This document shows positions 16,042 through 26,700 of a stretch of DNA of 64,000 nt, piece after piece. The notes below the pieces were generated by a model. The model was not told the origin of the DNA, did no database searches, and worked only from the letters and a program-made list of their open reading frames with translations. Source of the DNA: GYS-P2D sp964414425 (GTDB lineage Bacteria > Bacteroidota > Bacteroidia > Chitinophagales > Saprospiraceae); the NCBI GenBank assembly GCA_964414425.1, contig CAYPWL010000009.1, forward strand, positions 24,995 to 88,994. Reading direction: 5' to 3'. Position numbers and translations under genes: made by a program. Position 1 is the first letter of the stretch. Each line of letters opens with the position of its first letter.

Positions 16042-16860
16042 TCATGGGGACTTTACGGTGAGATCAATTGTTTGTCCGCCCTCCAACTGTGTCCCGTCTG
16101 CTTTAGGATTTTGATCTACGATGATAGCAGATTGGAGATCGCCTTCCTCGAGATCGGAATCTACAGGTGTGACTTGGCCGATTTTGAATTTGCTATTTTG
16201 AATTGCCCATTCGGCTTGACTATACGTGAGACCGACTACATTAGGAATAGTGAAGGTGCCACCATCGGAAGTACTTACTACAAAACTCAATCTGCTGCCT
16301 CGCTCTATCTTGTAGGAGTCTAAGGTTAGATTTGAAGAACTGATTTTCTTGTTGTTATGCCATACTTCGAGTATAGTGCCAGGAGCGAGAGGATCATACA
16401 CAAAATCCCTTATTTCTGAGGCAATAGCTTTCTGCATGAGTTGATTGCGGATAGATTCATAGTCCTTGCCGTACATGGGTAGTAGGGGTTTAGAGAGTAC
16501 GATTACATCAGCGCTATACTTAGTGGTTGTTACATAGACTTTTCGGTCTTCTTTGACCAGTGAACCACCTTTTGGATTTTGATTTTGGATGATGCCGCCA
16601 GGCTTTCCTACGATATGTACTGAGTCATTGACGATCATCTTGAAGCTTCGATCATCCGCATCATCTCGAGCATCGCTGATGTGTTGATCAATATAACTAG
16701 GCATTTCGAGCTTCTGGCCATGGTTAGTATAGTGCTTGAGCCACTGTAGTATGCCGAATACTACGAGTGACACAAATAAGATTATGCCCAGAATATTAAG
16801 TATGAAAGCTCTGTTGGTCAAGAGTTGAGATATTTGTGTAAAAATGCCATTAATTCTCAT
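16042..16860 (-). CDS. Membrane-anchored PASTA-domain protein
   Basis: 272 residues. A single membrane helix (about residues 20-42, NILGIILFVSLVVFGILQWL) is followed by three PASTA-type modules outside the membrane. The last is clearest: IPNVVGLTYSQAEWAIQNSK through IIVDQNPKADGTQLEGGQTI. PASTA modules bind cell-wall fragments or act as spacers. There is no kinase or penicillin-binding domain, so it is not a PknB- or PBP-type protein; its role is unknown. It is convergent with dcd and divergent from the MATE gene. Confidence 0.85.
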   Translation of the reverse strand: MRINGIFTQISQLLTNRAFILNILGIILFVSLVVFGILQWLKHYTNHGQKLEMPSYIDQHISDARDDADDRSFKMIVNDSVHIVGKPGGIIQNQNPKGGSLVKEDRKVYVTTTKYSADVIVLSKPLLPMYGKDYESIRNQLMQKAIASEIRDFVYDPLAPGTILEVWHNNKKISSSNLTLDSYKIERGSRLSFVVSTSDGGTFTIPNVVGLTYSQAEWAIQNSKFKIGQVTPVDSDLEEGDLQSAIIVDQNPKADGTQLEGGQTIDLTVKSP

Positions 16861-16938
16861 TGGAGGGAATCATGAAAGGACAATGATCCTGTTCGCTGTA
16901 AAGTTAACGGTATTCTTTTTATTGATTGTATCGAAAAT

Positions 16939-18252
16939 GTGAAGCAAAAAGAATCTCGCGTGTTGAACAAAGAAATATTAAAATTAGCTATCCCAAATAT
17001 TCTGAGCAACTTATCTGTGCCTTTGCTTTCTGCGGTTGATACTGCGCTTATGGGCCAGCTTTCGCCCATTTACTTAGGAGCCATTGGGCTCGGGGCAATG
17101 ATTTTCAACTTTATTTATTGGAATTTCGGCTTTCTGCGTATGGGTACAACCGGAATGACCTCCCAAGCCTATGGAGCTCGAGATCATGCGAAGACCTATG
17201 ATTTGCTCACTGCCTCATTACGACTGAGTTTGATAATTGCTGGGGGTATTGTACTCTTGAGCCCATTACTCTTTGATTGGATGAGACAACTATTATTGGT
17301 CCAAGAAGTGCATCATAGCACTATAGTCTCCTATACGAGTATACGCATCTACGACGCCCCAGCAACTATCATGTTGTATGCCCTAACAGGTTGGTTTTTT
17401 GGGCGACAAAATGCAATGATACCGCTTGCTATAACCGTGTCCATTAATGTGATGAATATGGTAATTAGCTATGTTCTTGTGCAAACCTACGGGTTGAATA
17501 TTGCTGGAGTTGCATGGGGTACGGTTGTGTCCCAGTATGCAGGAGTGATGATGATGATGCTAATCGTAATCACTAAATATGATTATTCTATCCGACGCCT
17601 TTTTAGATCACGCATAACAATTGCAATGGGGCAGTTTTTTTCGGTTAATCGAGATCTGTTCATCCGTACGATTCTCTTGACACTATCATTTGCCATTCTT
17701 TATCGATATTCAAATCGCTTGGGCGCATTGGAGTTGGCGGCCAATGTTGTGATCCTGCAATTACTCAATTGGATTTCATTTGGAGTAGATGGATTTGCCT
17801 ATGCTGCCGAGAGTGTCGTGGGCAAATATATGGGGAGAAAAGACTCAAAAAAGGTGCTCGATGTAGTGAGGCTCTGCATCTATTGGGGTGGCGCTATAGC
17901 CTTGATTTATACGCTGTTATTTTTATGTGCAAGCGGCGCTATTGTCGGCCTATATACCCTAGATCTTGCAGTGAGCAATCATATCAGTATGCTTAAGCCA
18001 TGGGTTGTAGCCCTGCCGCTAATTTCATTTGTTTGCTACATATTCGACGGGATATTCATTGGATTGTTAGAGTCGAAACTTATGCGTGATTCTATGATAA
18101 TATCCTTTGGCGTATTTATGTTATCGATGAGTTTTCTATCACATAATAACGTGATATTATGGTCTTCGTTTTGTGTGTTTCTGCTCTTAAGAGGATTAGT
18201 GCAGATCTACTATTGGCATCAGAAAATCAAGGTTAGGCTAATGAGGAGCTGA
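16939..18252 (+). CDS. MATE-family efflux transporter (DinF-like)
   Basis: 437 residues and about twelve membrane segments. The N-terminal LKLAIPNILSNLSVPLLSAV, with DTALMGQ following, is the MATE/DinF signature; LGLGAMIFNFIYW-type glycine-rich helices follow. Such proteins export cationic or amphiphilic compounds using Na+ or H+ gradients; the substrate is unknown. The reading opens with GTG 16939. GTG 16960 or TTG 16963 (giving an NKEILKLAIPN start) are alternatives, and an ATG overlapping 16939 is out of frame and closed at once by TGA. Confidence 0.9.
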   Translation: MKQKESRVLNKEILKLAIPNILSNLSVPLLSAVDTALMGQLSPIYLGAIGLGAMIFNFIYWNFGFLRMGTTGMTSQAYGARDHAKTYDLLTASLRLSLIIAGGIVLLSPLLFDWMRQLLLVQEVHHSTIVSYTSIRIYDAPATIMLYALTGWFFGRQNAMIPLAITVSINVMNMVISYVLVQTYGLNIAGVAWGTVVSQYAGVMMMMLIVITKYDYSIRRLFRSRITIAMGQFFSVNRDLFIRTILLTLSFAILYRYSNRLGALELAANVVILQLLNWISFGVDGFAYAAESVVGKYMGRKDSKKVLDVVRLCIYWGGAIALIYTLLFLCASGAIVGLYTLDLAVSNHISMLKPWVVALPLISFVCYIFDGIFIGLLESKLMRDSMIISFGVFMLSMSFLSHNNVILWSSFCVFLLLRGLVQIYYWHQKIKVRLMRS

Positions 18253-18500
18253 TAAGAATGGTTCTTACGGTACATCAAAATTTGAAGAAATTAGAATTCT
18301 CGAACTAATCCAAATGTCGCACATCGGATAATTATTTTTCTTACCCATATGATTCTCATAAGTACTTGATAATAAGTTGTATACGCATGGTTTTAGAGGA
18401 TATGTGTCTGTATATTTTCATATTAGATTATTTGGCATTCATTTTGTTCTTGTGTAGGAGTGTAATTAAAGATTTCAATCGTTTTATATAAAACCGATTC

Positions 18501-19166
18501 ATGACTACAGTTAAAACTTACTTAGCAGACATTCATCAACTCTTTATCGAGGGCATCGAAAGGATAATAGACGAAATAGATTATCCCAAGATCGAGATAG
18601 TAGGTCGAGCATACAATGCCGAGGACTTGCAGAAAGCGCTCACTGAAGTTCCAGTGGATTTATTATTCATGGAGCTCAATTTTGTTGATAATGACGGTTT
18701 AAGCTTAATCAAACAGTTTAAGAGAGAATACCCAGAGATGCGAGTTTGCGTGTTGAGCGGATATACAGACCACAAGTTTGTAAAGGAAGCGTTTCAAAAT
18801 GGTGCAGATGGCTACTACAGTAAGTACAATCCCTCGAGTGAGTTGATTGCATGTATTAATGAAATCATGTTAGGTAATACCTTTTTAGCTTCTGGAATAC
18901 AGATCACTCCGAAGAAGAATGGAGCGAGCAAGTTTGCTGAAGTCAATTATCTCGAAGATAGATTCTTACTTAAGAAGAAGTTGACACGAAGAGAACAAGA
19001 GGTACTCGAGTTAATCACTAAAGCGATGAACAATAAGGAAATAGCAGAAATGCTATACATCAGTGATCAAACTGTGGGAGTACACAGAAAAAATATCATG
19101 CGCAAGCTGAATGTTAGAAACACGGTTAACCTTATCAAGTTTGCCATAGATCATCAGCTCGTTTAA
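18501..19166 (+). CDS. NarL/FixJ-type regulator with Glu in place of the receiver Asp
   Basis: 221 residues. The receiver domain (1-125) has YLADIHQLFIEG at the acidic pocket, VDLLFMELNFVDNDGLSLI at the phospho-acceptor strand, LSGYTD (Ser86) and the conserved Lys108 in YYSKYN. The acceptor position, normally Asp in an LMDxxMP context, is Glu58, and only one pocket acid (Asp10) remains. Glu often mimics phosphorylation, so the protein may be always active. The C-terminal LuxR helix-turn-helix is intact (LTRREQEVLELITKAMNNKE through IAEMLYISDQTVGVHRKNIM). No kinase is adjacent. It lies just upstream of the adhesin locus and could regulate it. Confidence 0.88.
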   Translation: MTTVKTYLADIHQLFIEGIERIIDEIDYPKIEIVGRAYNAEDLQKALTEVPVDLLFMELNFVDNDGLSLIKQFKREYPEMRVCVLSGYTDHKFVKEAFQNGADGYYSKYNPSSELIACINEIMLGNTFLASGIQITPKKNGASKFAEVNYLEDRFLLKKKLTRREQEVLELITKAMNNKEIAEMLYISDQTVGVHRKNIMRKLNVRNTVNLIKFAIDHQLV

Positions 19167-19264
19167 ATATTAACTATACTTAGGTCCCTCCACAATATTT
19201 GGCCTAAATCTCTGATACCCAGCCCTTTGTATTCTATGTCACAAATGACAAAATACGAATACAA

Positions 19265-22200
19265 ATGATACTTAATTCATTTCGATTATTCATCGTAGCT
19301 ATCGGACTTGTTCTATTGAGCATTCCGAATATTGCGTTTGGTCAAGGATGCACATTTGCATGTAACGACACAATTAATATTTCTGTAGACAGAGACTGCG
19401 AGGTATTTATATCTCCAGATATTGTATTGGAGGGTTCTACAGAAGCTTGTGCAGGTGTATCCATTTCGGTCTTTGATCAAAATGATAGAGAAGTTGGACA
19501 GCTTGTGACCAGAGAATTTGTCGGTCAGACACTTAGAGTAGTCATCGAGGAGGGACGTAATACTTGTCATTCCTTCGTGACTATTGAGGATAAGCTTGCT
19601 CCTGAGATTATCTGTCCGCCTAATGATACATTGAGATGTGACGCTAATGATATCGGAGCGTCTGACGAGACATTAACCGCCTTTTTAGAAGACATTGTTC
19701 GATCGACAGCGATTGATAATTGTGATAGTGAGGATTTTTCTATCGTAATAATTAGAAATGCCTTGAGGCAGATGTGTGATGGACCGTTTGTCTCGGTGAG
19801 AGATATCTCATTTAGTGCAGTGGATGGCTTAGGTAATTCTACGTCATGCGATTTTACGCTGTTTTACGAAACAATCCCAACCACAGATATAGATGCTCCT
19901 ATCAATCTTACTGATGGCAATGCAATAGACTGCACAGATGCGCTACCTGAGGTAGATGGGAGGCCATATCCGACTATAGAGTATGTAATTGACAATTTTG
20001 GTGACATGTCCTTACCTAATATTAATGGACGTGCGCTGGCTGATCTGGTAGATGGACAGTTTGTCTCTGACAACTTATGCAACTTCATTATGACCTTTTC
20101 AGATCAAGAATTCTCTTCATGTGGAGGATCCTATAAGATCGTAAGGACATGGACAGTACAAGATTGGTGTAATATCAATCCGCCTTCTATTTTTAATCAG
20201 GTTATAAAAGTAGAAGATGGCGAGATAAACATTGCTACGGCACCAATGAATATGGCCCTTGATGCGGCTAATTCTGATTGTAGTACTAATGTCCTATTAG
20301 AAGCTCCTACTGTCGATAGCACTGAGTGCAGCGCATGGACATGGAGTGTTTCAGTTATGTTAGCCGGTTCAGATGATTTTGAGCTAATTGAATCTGGACT
20401 ATCACCATTATTGCCAGGTATCAACGTTAATTTCCCTATTGGAGAAAGCCAAGTGAGCTATGAGGTTATGGACGAATGCGGGAATACTGATAATGCGAGC
20501 TATACTGTCACTATCAGTGATGGAGCTGAGCCTATGGCAGTATGTGACTTGCGTACTGTGGTAACACTAAATGAAGATTTTAATGCGAAAGTATTTGCGG
20601 CATCTTTTGATGACGGCAGTTTTGATCAATGTTCAGATGTAACTTTTCAAGTAAGACGTACAGATGGACTCTGTGACTCATCAAGTGAATTTGCTGATTT
20701 TGTCAAGTTCTGTTGCGAAGATTTTGGTGAGATTGTAATGGTCGAACTGTTGGTAACTGATGGGAATGGTATGACCAGTTCGTGTTGGGCAGAAGCAGTT
20801 GTTCAGTTTAATGATGATGTCCTTGATATCACATGCCCAGGTGATCCTGGAGTCCAGGATTGTAGATTATTTGATGATTTTGATATCACAACTATACCCG
20901 CACCTGTAGTTACTACGAGAAGTACATGTGTGGCGCCGTTCAGTGCAGTACCAACAATTACAGCTCAAAATATAGATATATGCGGGGCAGGATTCATAGA
21001 TATCGATTGGTCATTAGATTTGGAGGGTGACAATAGTGTGATATGTTCACAACGTATCACTTTTGACAATATCGATCCATTTAGCATTGAGGATATAACT
21101 TTTCCAGCTAATAGAACAGTTATGTCTTGTGATGACTTAGCTCCACTTCAATCTGAATTGGATAATATCATTAGCGGTGATGCATCATGTTCTGATGTCG
21201 TCGTCTCTGAGCCAGAGGATGAGATATTTGACAATATTTCTAATGGATGTGTGAATGTGTTAAGAACTTGGACTGTAGTAGACTGGTGCAGATTTCCAGA
21301 AGATCCAACAGCAAGATATACGCAAGTACAGACGATTGTGGTTGAGCAATCTGATGCACCGATATTTGACGCTCAAGTAGCGACAGTTGATCAGGTGCCT
21401 GGATTAGGAGCTTGTCTTTCAGTATTAACGATCAATCCAATAGTTACTGATGATTGTACTGCTGATCAAGATCTCGAGTTCAGTTATAGTGTATCTGTTG
21501 TCTCTGGAGGGAGTACGTTCCCATTGATAGCTGAGACGCAAGGCAGAACTATCAATGAGACTTTTGAAGTGGGTAGCTATATCGCTACATGGAATGTAAC
21601 AGATCACTGCGGTAATACGACCACGGCTTCATTTACCTTTGAAGCGATCAATCCAAGTTGTATTCCTATGTTTGACAATGTAGGATTGCCATGTGGACAC
21701 GTGCTCGATTTTGATGGTGTAGATGACTATGTCGACGTGCCTTCGCTTTCTATCTCAGAGGAATTTACTGTTGAGGCAGTCTTGTTTTATCGAGGTGGAG
21801 AGGATCGATTCATTACTTTATTCGAGTATGGTGATGACAATCCATTCATAGGATTTGACAATGGTAGATTATCGATTTTTGGCGAAATCATTGCTGACGA
21901 GCCATTAGTTACAGATGTTTTCACGCACGTAGCATTTACATACAGCCCAGCTAACAATACATCTAACATCTACGTCAATGGTCTCCTTGTTGAGACAGGT
22001 GCGGCCAGTAGAGTATTTACAGGTACTGGATTTGGCATCGCTAATAGAACCGATGACGGCTTCTATAATGGCAGAATGGATGAAGTGAGAATTTGGGATA
22101 TAGCAAGAACTCAAGCAGAAATTCTAAGCACGATCAATGATAACCTCACAGGCACAGAGGATAATCTCGCAGCCTACTATGGGTTTAATGAAGTAGGGGG

Positions 22201-23521
22201 TGCCTTGATCGATGCATCAGGTAATGGGCATACGGGGACGTTTATTGGTTCATTAGGACCTAACTTGGGTCCACAGTACATAGAGGTTAATAATATATGT
22301 ACTGGCTCGTCAGATGGTTCTGGAGGATTTGCAGTATCAGGTACGATTATTACATCTGATAATATCTCAATTGAGGATGTGGGGATGTTTGCTAAGAATA
22401 TGTCCAACCAGGGTGTATCATTTAGCAATACGGATATCCAAGGAGAATATGCCTTCAATAATCTATTGGGAAGTTCTGATTATGAAATCAGCCCTATCAA
22501 GAACGATGATTATACTAACGGGGTGTCTACGCTTGATCTCATATTGATCCAATTGCACATCTTAGGTATTCAGTCTTTTGAGACGCCATACCAGTTGATA
22601 GCAAGTGATATTAATAACAATGGATCAATCTCTTCAATTGACTTAGTACAATTACGTCAACTCATACTGGGCATCACTGATGAGCTGCCGTACAATGATT
22701 CTTGGAGATTTATCAGTGAGGATTATGAATTTATTGACGCATTGCGTCCATGGACTTATACGGACACTCGCATAGTCAGTGATAATGATGGCAGTCTAAC
22801 AGACAATGACTTTATCGGAGTGAAGATCGGAGATGTCAATGGGTCAGCACAGGCTAACAGTGCACTGGGAAGCATCCGAAGTACGAACGGTAAAGTTGAC
22901 TTGGCTTTAGCAGAAGAAAGCTCAAATGGCACAATACGTACGATAGTAAAGGCTGATGACAGTCAATTGATATATGGATTGCAGATTAAGTTACAACTTG
23001 ATGATATATCAGACGTAGTAGTCACATCAGATGTTCTTGATATAAGTAAAGAGGAGTATCATGTTAATGGAGATATGTTGTATATCTCATGGCATAGTCT
23101 GCAGCCTATTTCTATCAAGGCAGGAGAAAGATTATTTGCGATCGCTGGAGCCAAGGTAAATCCAGTGTCGACTGATGATTCATATAATCAAGTGTATGAT
23201 GAAAATTTACAGGCACGAGCAGTGAGATATCAGAAACAGATTTCTTCAGAGGCCCAAAGTGAATTAATCGTTTATCCCAATCAACCTAATCCATTTACAC
23301 ATCAAACAACTATTGGTTTTAGTATAAATCAATCTCAAGTAGTTGACGTAGAAATATTTGGACTAAACGGACATTTAAAATATAGACTCAGTGAGTTTTT
23401 TGATCAGGGCAAGCATCAGATCAACATCGATGCAAGTGAGATAAACTTAAATAAGGGAATACACTACTACCATATTAAAACACAAGATCGATCTTTGGTG
23501 AGGAAGATGATCGTGATATAG
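19265..23521 (+). CDS. Adhesin A: LamG plus dockerin-like plus T9SS type A sorting domain
   Basis: 1,418 residues. A signal peptide (IVAIGLVLLSIPNIAFGQG) leads into Cys-rich HYR-like modules (FVTIEDKLAPEIICPP; DDGSFDQCSDVTFQVRRTDG). Residues about 814-1000 form a LamG/ConA-like jellyroll (LDFDGVDDYVDV; GRMDEVRIWDIARTQAEIL). A dockerin-like pair of EF-hand loops lies at about 1080-1145 (NDDYTNGVSTLDLILIQLHI and DINNNGSISSIDLVQLRQLI), then a cohesin-like beta domain (about 1209-1320) and a T9SS type A tail from about 1334 (VYPNQPNPF... RKMIVI). It should cross the outer membrane by T9SS and be surface-bound. A strong terminator follows. Confidence 0.88.
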   Translation: MILNSFRLFIVAIGLVLLSIPNIAFGQGCTFACNDTINISVDRDCEVFISPDIVLEGSTEACAGVSISVFDQNDREVGQLVTREFVGQTLRVVIEEGRNTCHSFVTIEDKLAPEIICPPNDTLRCDANDIGASDETLTAFLEDIVRSTAIDNCDSEDFSIVIIRNALRQMCDGPFVSVRDISFSAVDGLGNSTSCDFTLFYETIPTTDIDAPINLTDGNAIDCTDALPEVDGRPYPTIEYVIDNFGDMSLPNINGRALADLVDGQFVSDNLCNFIMTFSDQEFSSCGGSYKIVRTWTVQDWCNINPPSIFNQVIKVEDGEINIATAPMNMALDAANSDCSTNVLLEAPTVDSTECSAWTWSVSVMLAGSDDFELIESGLSPLLPGINVNFPIGESQVSYEVMDECGNTDNASYTVTISDGAEPMAVCDLRTVVTLNEDFNAKVFAASFDDGSFDQCSDVTFQVRRTDGLCDSSSEFADFVKFCCEDFGEIVMVELLVTDGNGMTSSCWAEAVVQFNDDVLDITCPGDPGVQDCRLFDDFDITTIPAPVVTTRSTCVAPFSAVPTITAQNIDICGAGFIDIDWSLDLEGDNSVICSQRITFDNIDPFSIEDITFPANRTVMSCDDLAPLQSELDNIISGDASCSDVVVSEPEDEIFDNISNGCVNVLRTWTVVDWCRFPEDPTARYTQVQTIVVEQSDAPIFDAQVATVDQVPGLGACLSVLTINPIVTDDCTADQDLEFSYSVSVVSGGSTFPLIAETQGRTINETFEVGSYIATWNVTDHCGNTTTASFTFEAINPSCIPMFDNVGLPCGHVLDFDGVDDYVDVPSLSISEEFTVEAVLFYRGGEDRFITLFEYGDDNPFIGFDNGRLSIFGEIIADEPLVTDVFTHVAFTYSPANNTSNIYVNGLLVETGAASRVFTGTGFGIANRTDDGFYNGRMDEVRIWDIARTQAEILSTINDNLTGTEDNLAAYYGFNEVGGALIDASGNGHTGTFIGSLGPNLGPQYIEVNNICTGSSDGSGGFAVSGTIITSDNISIEDVGMFAKNMSNQGVSFSNTDIQGEYAFNNLLGSSDYEISPIKNDDYTNGVSTLDLILIQLHILGIQSFETPYQLIASDINNNGSISSIDLVQLRQLILGITDELPYNDSWRFISEDYEFIDALRPWTYTDTRIVSDNDGSLTDNDFIGVKIGDVNGSAQANSALGSIRSTNGKVDLALAEESSNGTIRTIVKADDSQLIYGLQIKLQLDDISDVVVTSDVLDISKEEYHVNGDMLYISWHSLQPISIKAGERLFAIAGAKVNPVSTDDSYNQVYDENLQARAVRYQKQISSEAQSELIVYPNQPNPFTHQTTIGFSINQSQVVDVEIFGLNGHLKYRLSEFFDQGKHQINIDASEINLNKGIHYYHIKTQDRSLVRKMIVI

Positions 23522-23557
23522 TTGCTAAGCGCTTGACATACAATTTAAGTTATAAGG

Positions 23558-23602
23558 ATATGTTTTTCTGGTCCAGTGATCAGGAAAACATATCTTTTTT
23601 TG
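23558..23602 (+). terminator. Rho-independent terminator after adhesin A
   Basis: A 13-base-pair stem, ATATGTTTTTCTG with CAGGAAAACATAT (one G-T pair), has a ten-base loop and is followed by CTTTTTTT. Confidence 0.88.
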
Positions 23603-23705
23603 ATATAATGTATAATCACGCTGTTATCAATAGCTATAAGGATAATTTAAAAGAAGCTACTTTATCAAAACATTATTAATTTTACAGTTGGTATAAACCC
23701 GAGTC

Positions 23706-26700
23706 ATGCAGAGAATTTGTGCGCAGTTACTTTTGTTTGTGTTTACAGCCGTCACTGCTTTTGGGCAGGTAGAGCTGTCATTTAATTCTTCTTCCGTCAC
23801 TTCTGCTGGTCAAGATGTAGAGATAGACATCGTAGTCGAGGATGGATTTGATGAGATCGTTTCTATGCAATTCTCGCTCAATTGGGATGCTTCAGTATTT
23901 GCCTACAGTTCAATCAGCAATGTTACTGATGTGCTGCCTATGTTTAGTGAGCCTAATAATTTGGGTACTCCTGTCAGTGCTGCCGCAGTGGTCGATGGTC
24001 AGCTCACGGTTTCGTGGAGTCAGACCAGTACACAACCGGCATCTATACCAGATGGTACGAGACTTTTCACATTGATTTTAAGTTCTGTAGGTCCTGTTTG
24101 TCAGGGCACCTCTGTAGAAATATCTAATACTCCTCGAATCATAGAGGTGGTCAACAATGATTTCGATATTCTCGATTTGACAGCATCAGGAGGAGACTTG
24201 TCTATTGACGATGGCAACTGTGACGGAATGATGACTATGGACGGTGTCGGCCTTTCTATCGACGACTTAAGTGCGCCAGCCGGAGGACAGCTGTGTGTGC
24301 CGATTACGGCTACGGGCTTTACGGATGTTGAGAGTATTCAACTTGGTATAGAGTGGGATCCCAATGTTTTATCATTTGACGCCGAGAATGGAGTTAGAGG
24401 AGTTGGGATATTTCCCATAAATATAAATGCTAATCGTGTTGACCAAGGCCAACTTAACGCATTGTGGTTTTTTGATACAGCTCCTGTGACCGTTGCGGAT
24501 GGTTCAGTTTTATTTGAGGTATGCTTTGATGTGATCGGAGGAACTGGTGAGAGCACGATGATCAGTATAGTTGATTTCTCAAATGCATCTCCACCATTTG
24601 AAATAGAGATTTCGAGTAACAATACATTTTTAGACTTCTTTACTAATGATGCTATTTTCACAGTAGGCAGTGGCGACACAGGTGGAGATAGAAATGGAGT
24701 TGGATTTATCGTGGAGAGTGTATTTACAGGTGATGCCACATCTATCTGTATACCTATACTAACTGAAAACTTCGATTCACTTGTGGCTTTCATGACCGGT
24801 GTAAGTTTTGATCCTTCGGTACTCAGATTCACCGGGTCTAATACGACAGGTTTGAACAATGTACAAGTCGCTTCGCAGAATGCTGATAATGGTGAGCTTA
24901 GAGTATTATGGACAGACCAGAATGCTAATCCGATCACACTGCCTGATGGATCATCTCTATTAGAGTTATGTTTTGATATCATCGGAGCTCCTGGTACGAG
25001 TTCTCCAATAGGCTTCGTTAATATACCTCCTAACTTTACGATTGAGGCGATTAAGTTTCCTTCTGACCCAACACCATTTTTCATTAATGATGGTTTAATC
25101 AATATTGGTAATGAGCCTACCACAGATGGTAATGTTGTCTTAACAGCAAGCAATAACACATTTAGTGGACTAAATGATGAAGTGTGTGTACAGTTTACAG
25201 CTGAGAACTTTACCAATATAGCGGGTATGAGCTTCGTAATTGGATGGGATCAAAATGTCTTAGACTATATCGAACCTCGTAACACTAATCTATCTGGATT
25301 GAGTACAGGTGGTTCCAACTTTGTATTTGTTGAGCCTAACTCACTCAGAGTATTATATACGCCGACTTCTGCCCAATCGGTAGCTGATGGCACCGTCATA
25401 TTTGAGGTGTGCTACAGAGCATTAGCAGATTGTGATAGCGGCGCTGCTTCTGACATTACCCTCGGTTCTGATGGTAATATCTCAGTGGAGTTTATTGATG
25501 GTAATAGTCAAGTATTACCAGTAACGTTGAATGATGGTCGAGTCTCAGCAGCATCGTGCTCAATGATGCAAGATGATCAAGTTACGCTGACGGCAAGTAA
25601 CGAAGTCATCAACATAGATCAGACAGTATGTGTTGATTTTAATGTCGACGGATTTAATAATATAACGGAGATGAACTTCGGTATTGATTGGGACGATAGC
25701 GTTCTTCAATTCTTAGAAGTTAGAGGTGTCAATGTGCCAGGCTTGAGCGCTGGAGAGCCAAACTTTGTATTTGATTCGCCTGACGGTCTAAGAGTTTCAT
25801 ATACATCTAATTCTCCTTTATCATTAGCTAATAACACAAGGATATTTGAGGTGTGTTATAATGTCATCGATTGTAATCAAGGAGGTACAACACAGATTGC
25901 TGTTGGTTCCAACAGCGGAGCAAATTTGCGCTTCGTAAACTCAAGCGGGAGCGTACTTCCTGTAGCTACTAATAACGGTACGCTCACAGGTAACAATTGT
26001 GATCGAACGGCAGAAACCATCGCATTAAGAGCAAGTAGTGAGACGCTAAATATTGGTGAACTATTATGCGTGGACTTTGCTGTAGATAACTACGTTAACA
26101 TCACTGACATGAGTTTTGTCATGAGTTGGAACGAGAGTATTCTGCAATTCTCACAGATACGTAATCCTAATATACCTGGTCTCACCGGTATGGAGCCCGA
26201 TTTCACATTGGCCGATGCTGGTGCTTTGAGAGTGACATATTCAAGTGCATCACCACAAACACTGGCTGATAATACGATCATATTTGAAGCATGCTTTAAT
26301 GTTTTGGATTGTACCTCGGGAGTATCTTCTGCGATTAATATAGGCGCAGATAATACTGTTCCTTTACAATTTACGAGATCAAATGGATCTTCAGTTCCTG
26401 TCGCAGTTACTGATGCATTATTAACTGGAGGTACTTGTGAGGGCGATGCGGCAAGGATAGATGTAGTCTCATTAACTGATCCTTCGTGCCCAGGTGGTAG
26501 CGATGGCTCGCTATTAGTAGATATCGTTAATCTTACAGGATCATTGTCATGTGCTTGGGTAGACGAAAATGGAGACCTCGTAACTAATAATTGTAATCTC
26601 CTTGGCCAAATGGCTGGATCTTATACACTCACGGTAACAGACGAGCTTAATGCGAGTGTGACAGAGACCTTTACCCTTATAGATCCTTCCGCTATAGATA

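Noticed and set aside
24338..25216. Long antisense frame of 292 codons inside the six-cohesin gene, and similar ones in the other adhesins
   Set aside because: Low-complexity Ser/Thr/Pro translations opposite repetitive Asp/Val/Thr-rich coding DNA, with no family pattern and no promoter.
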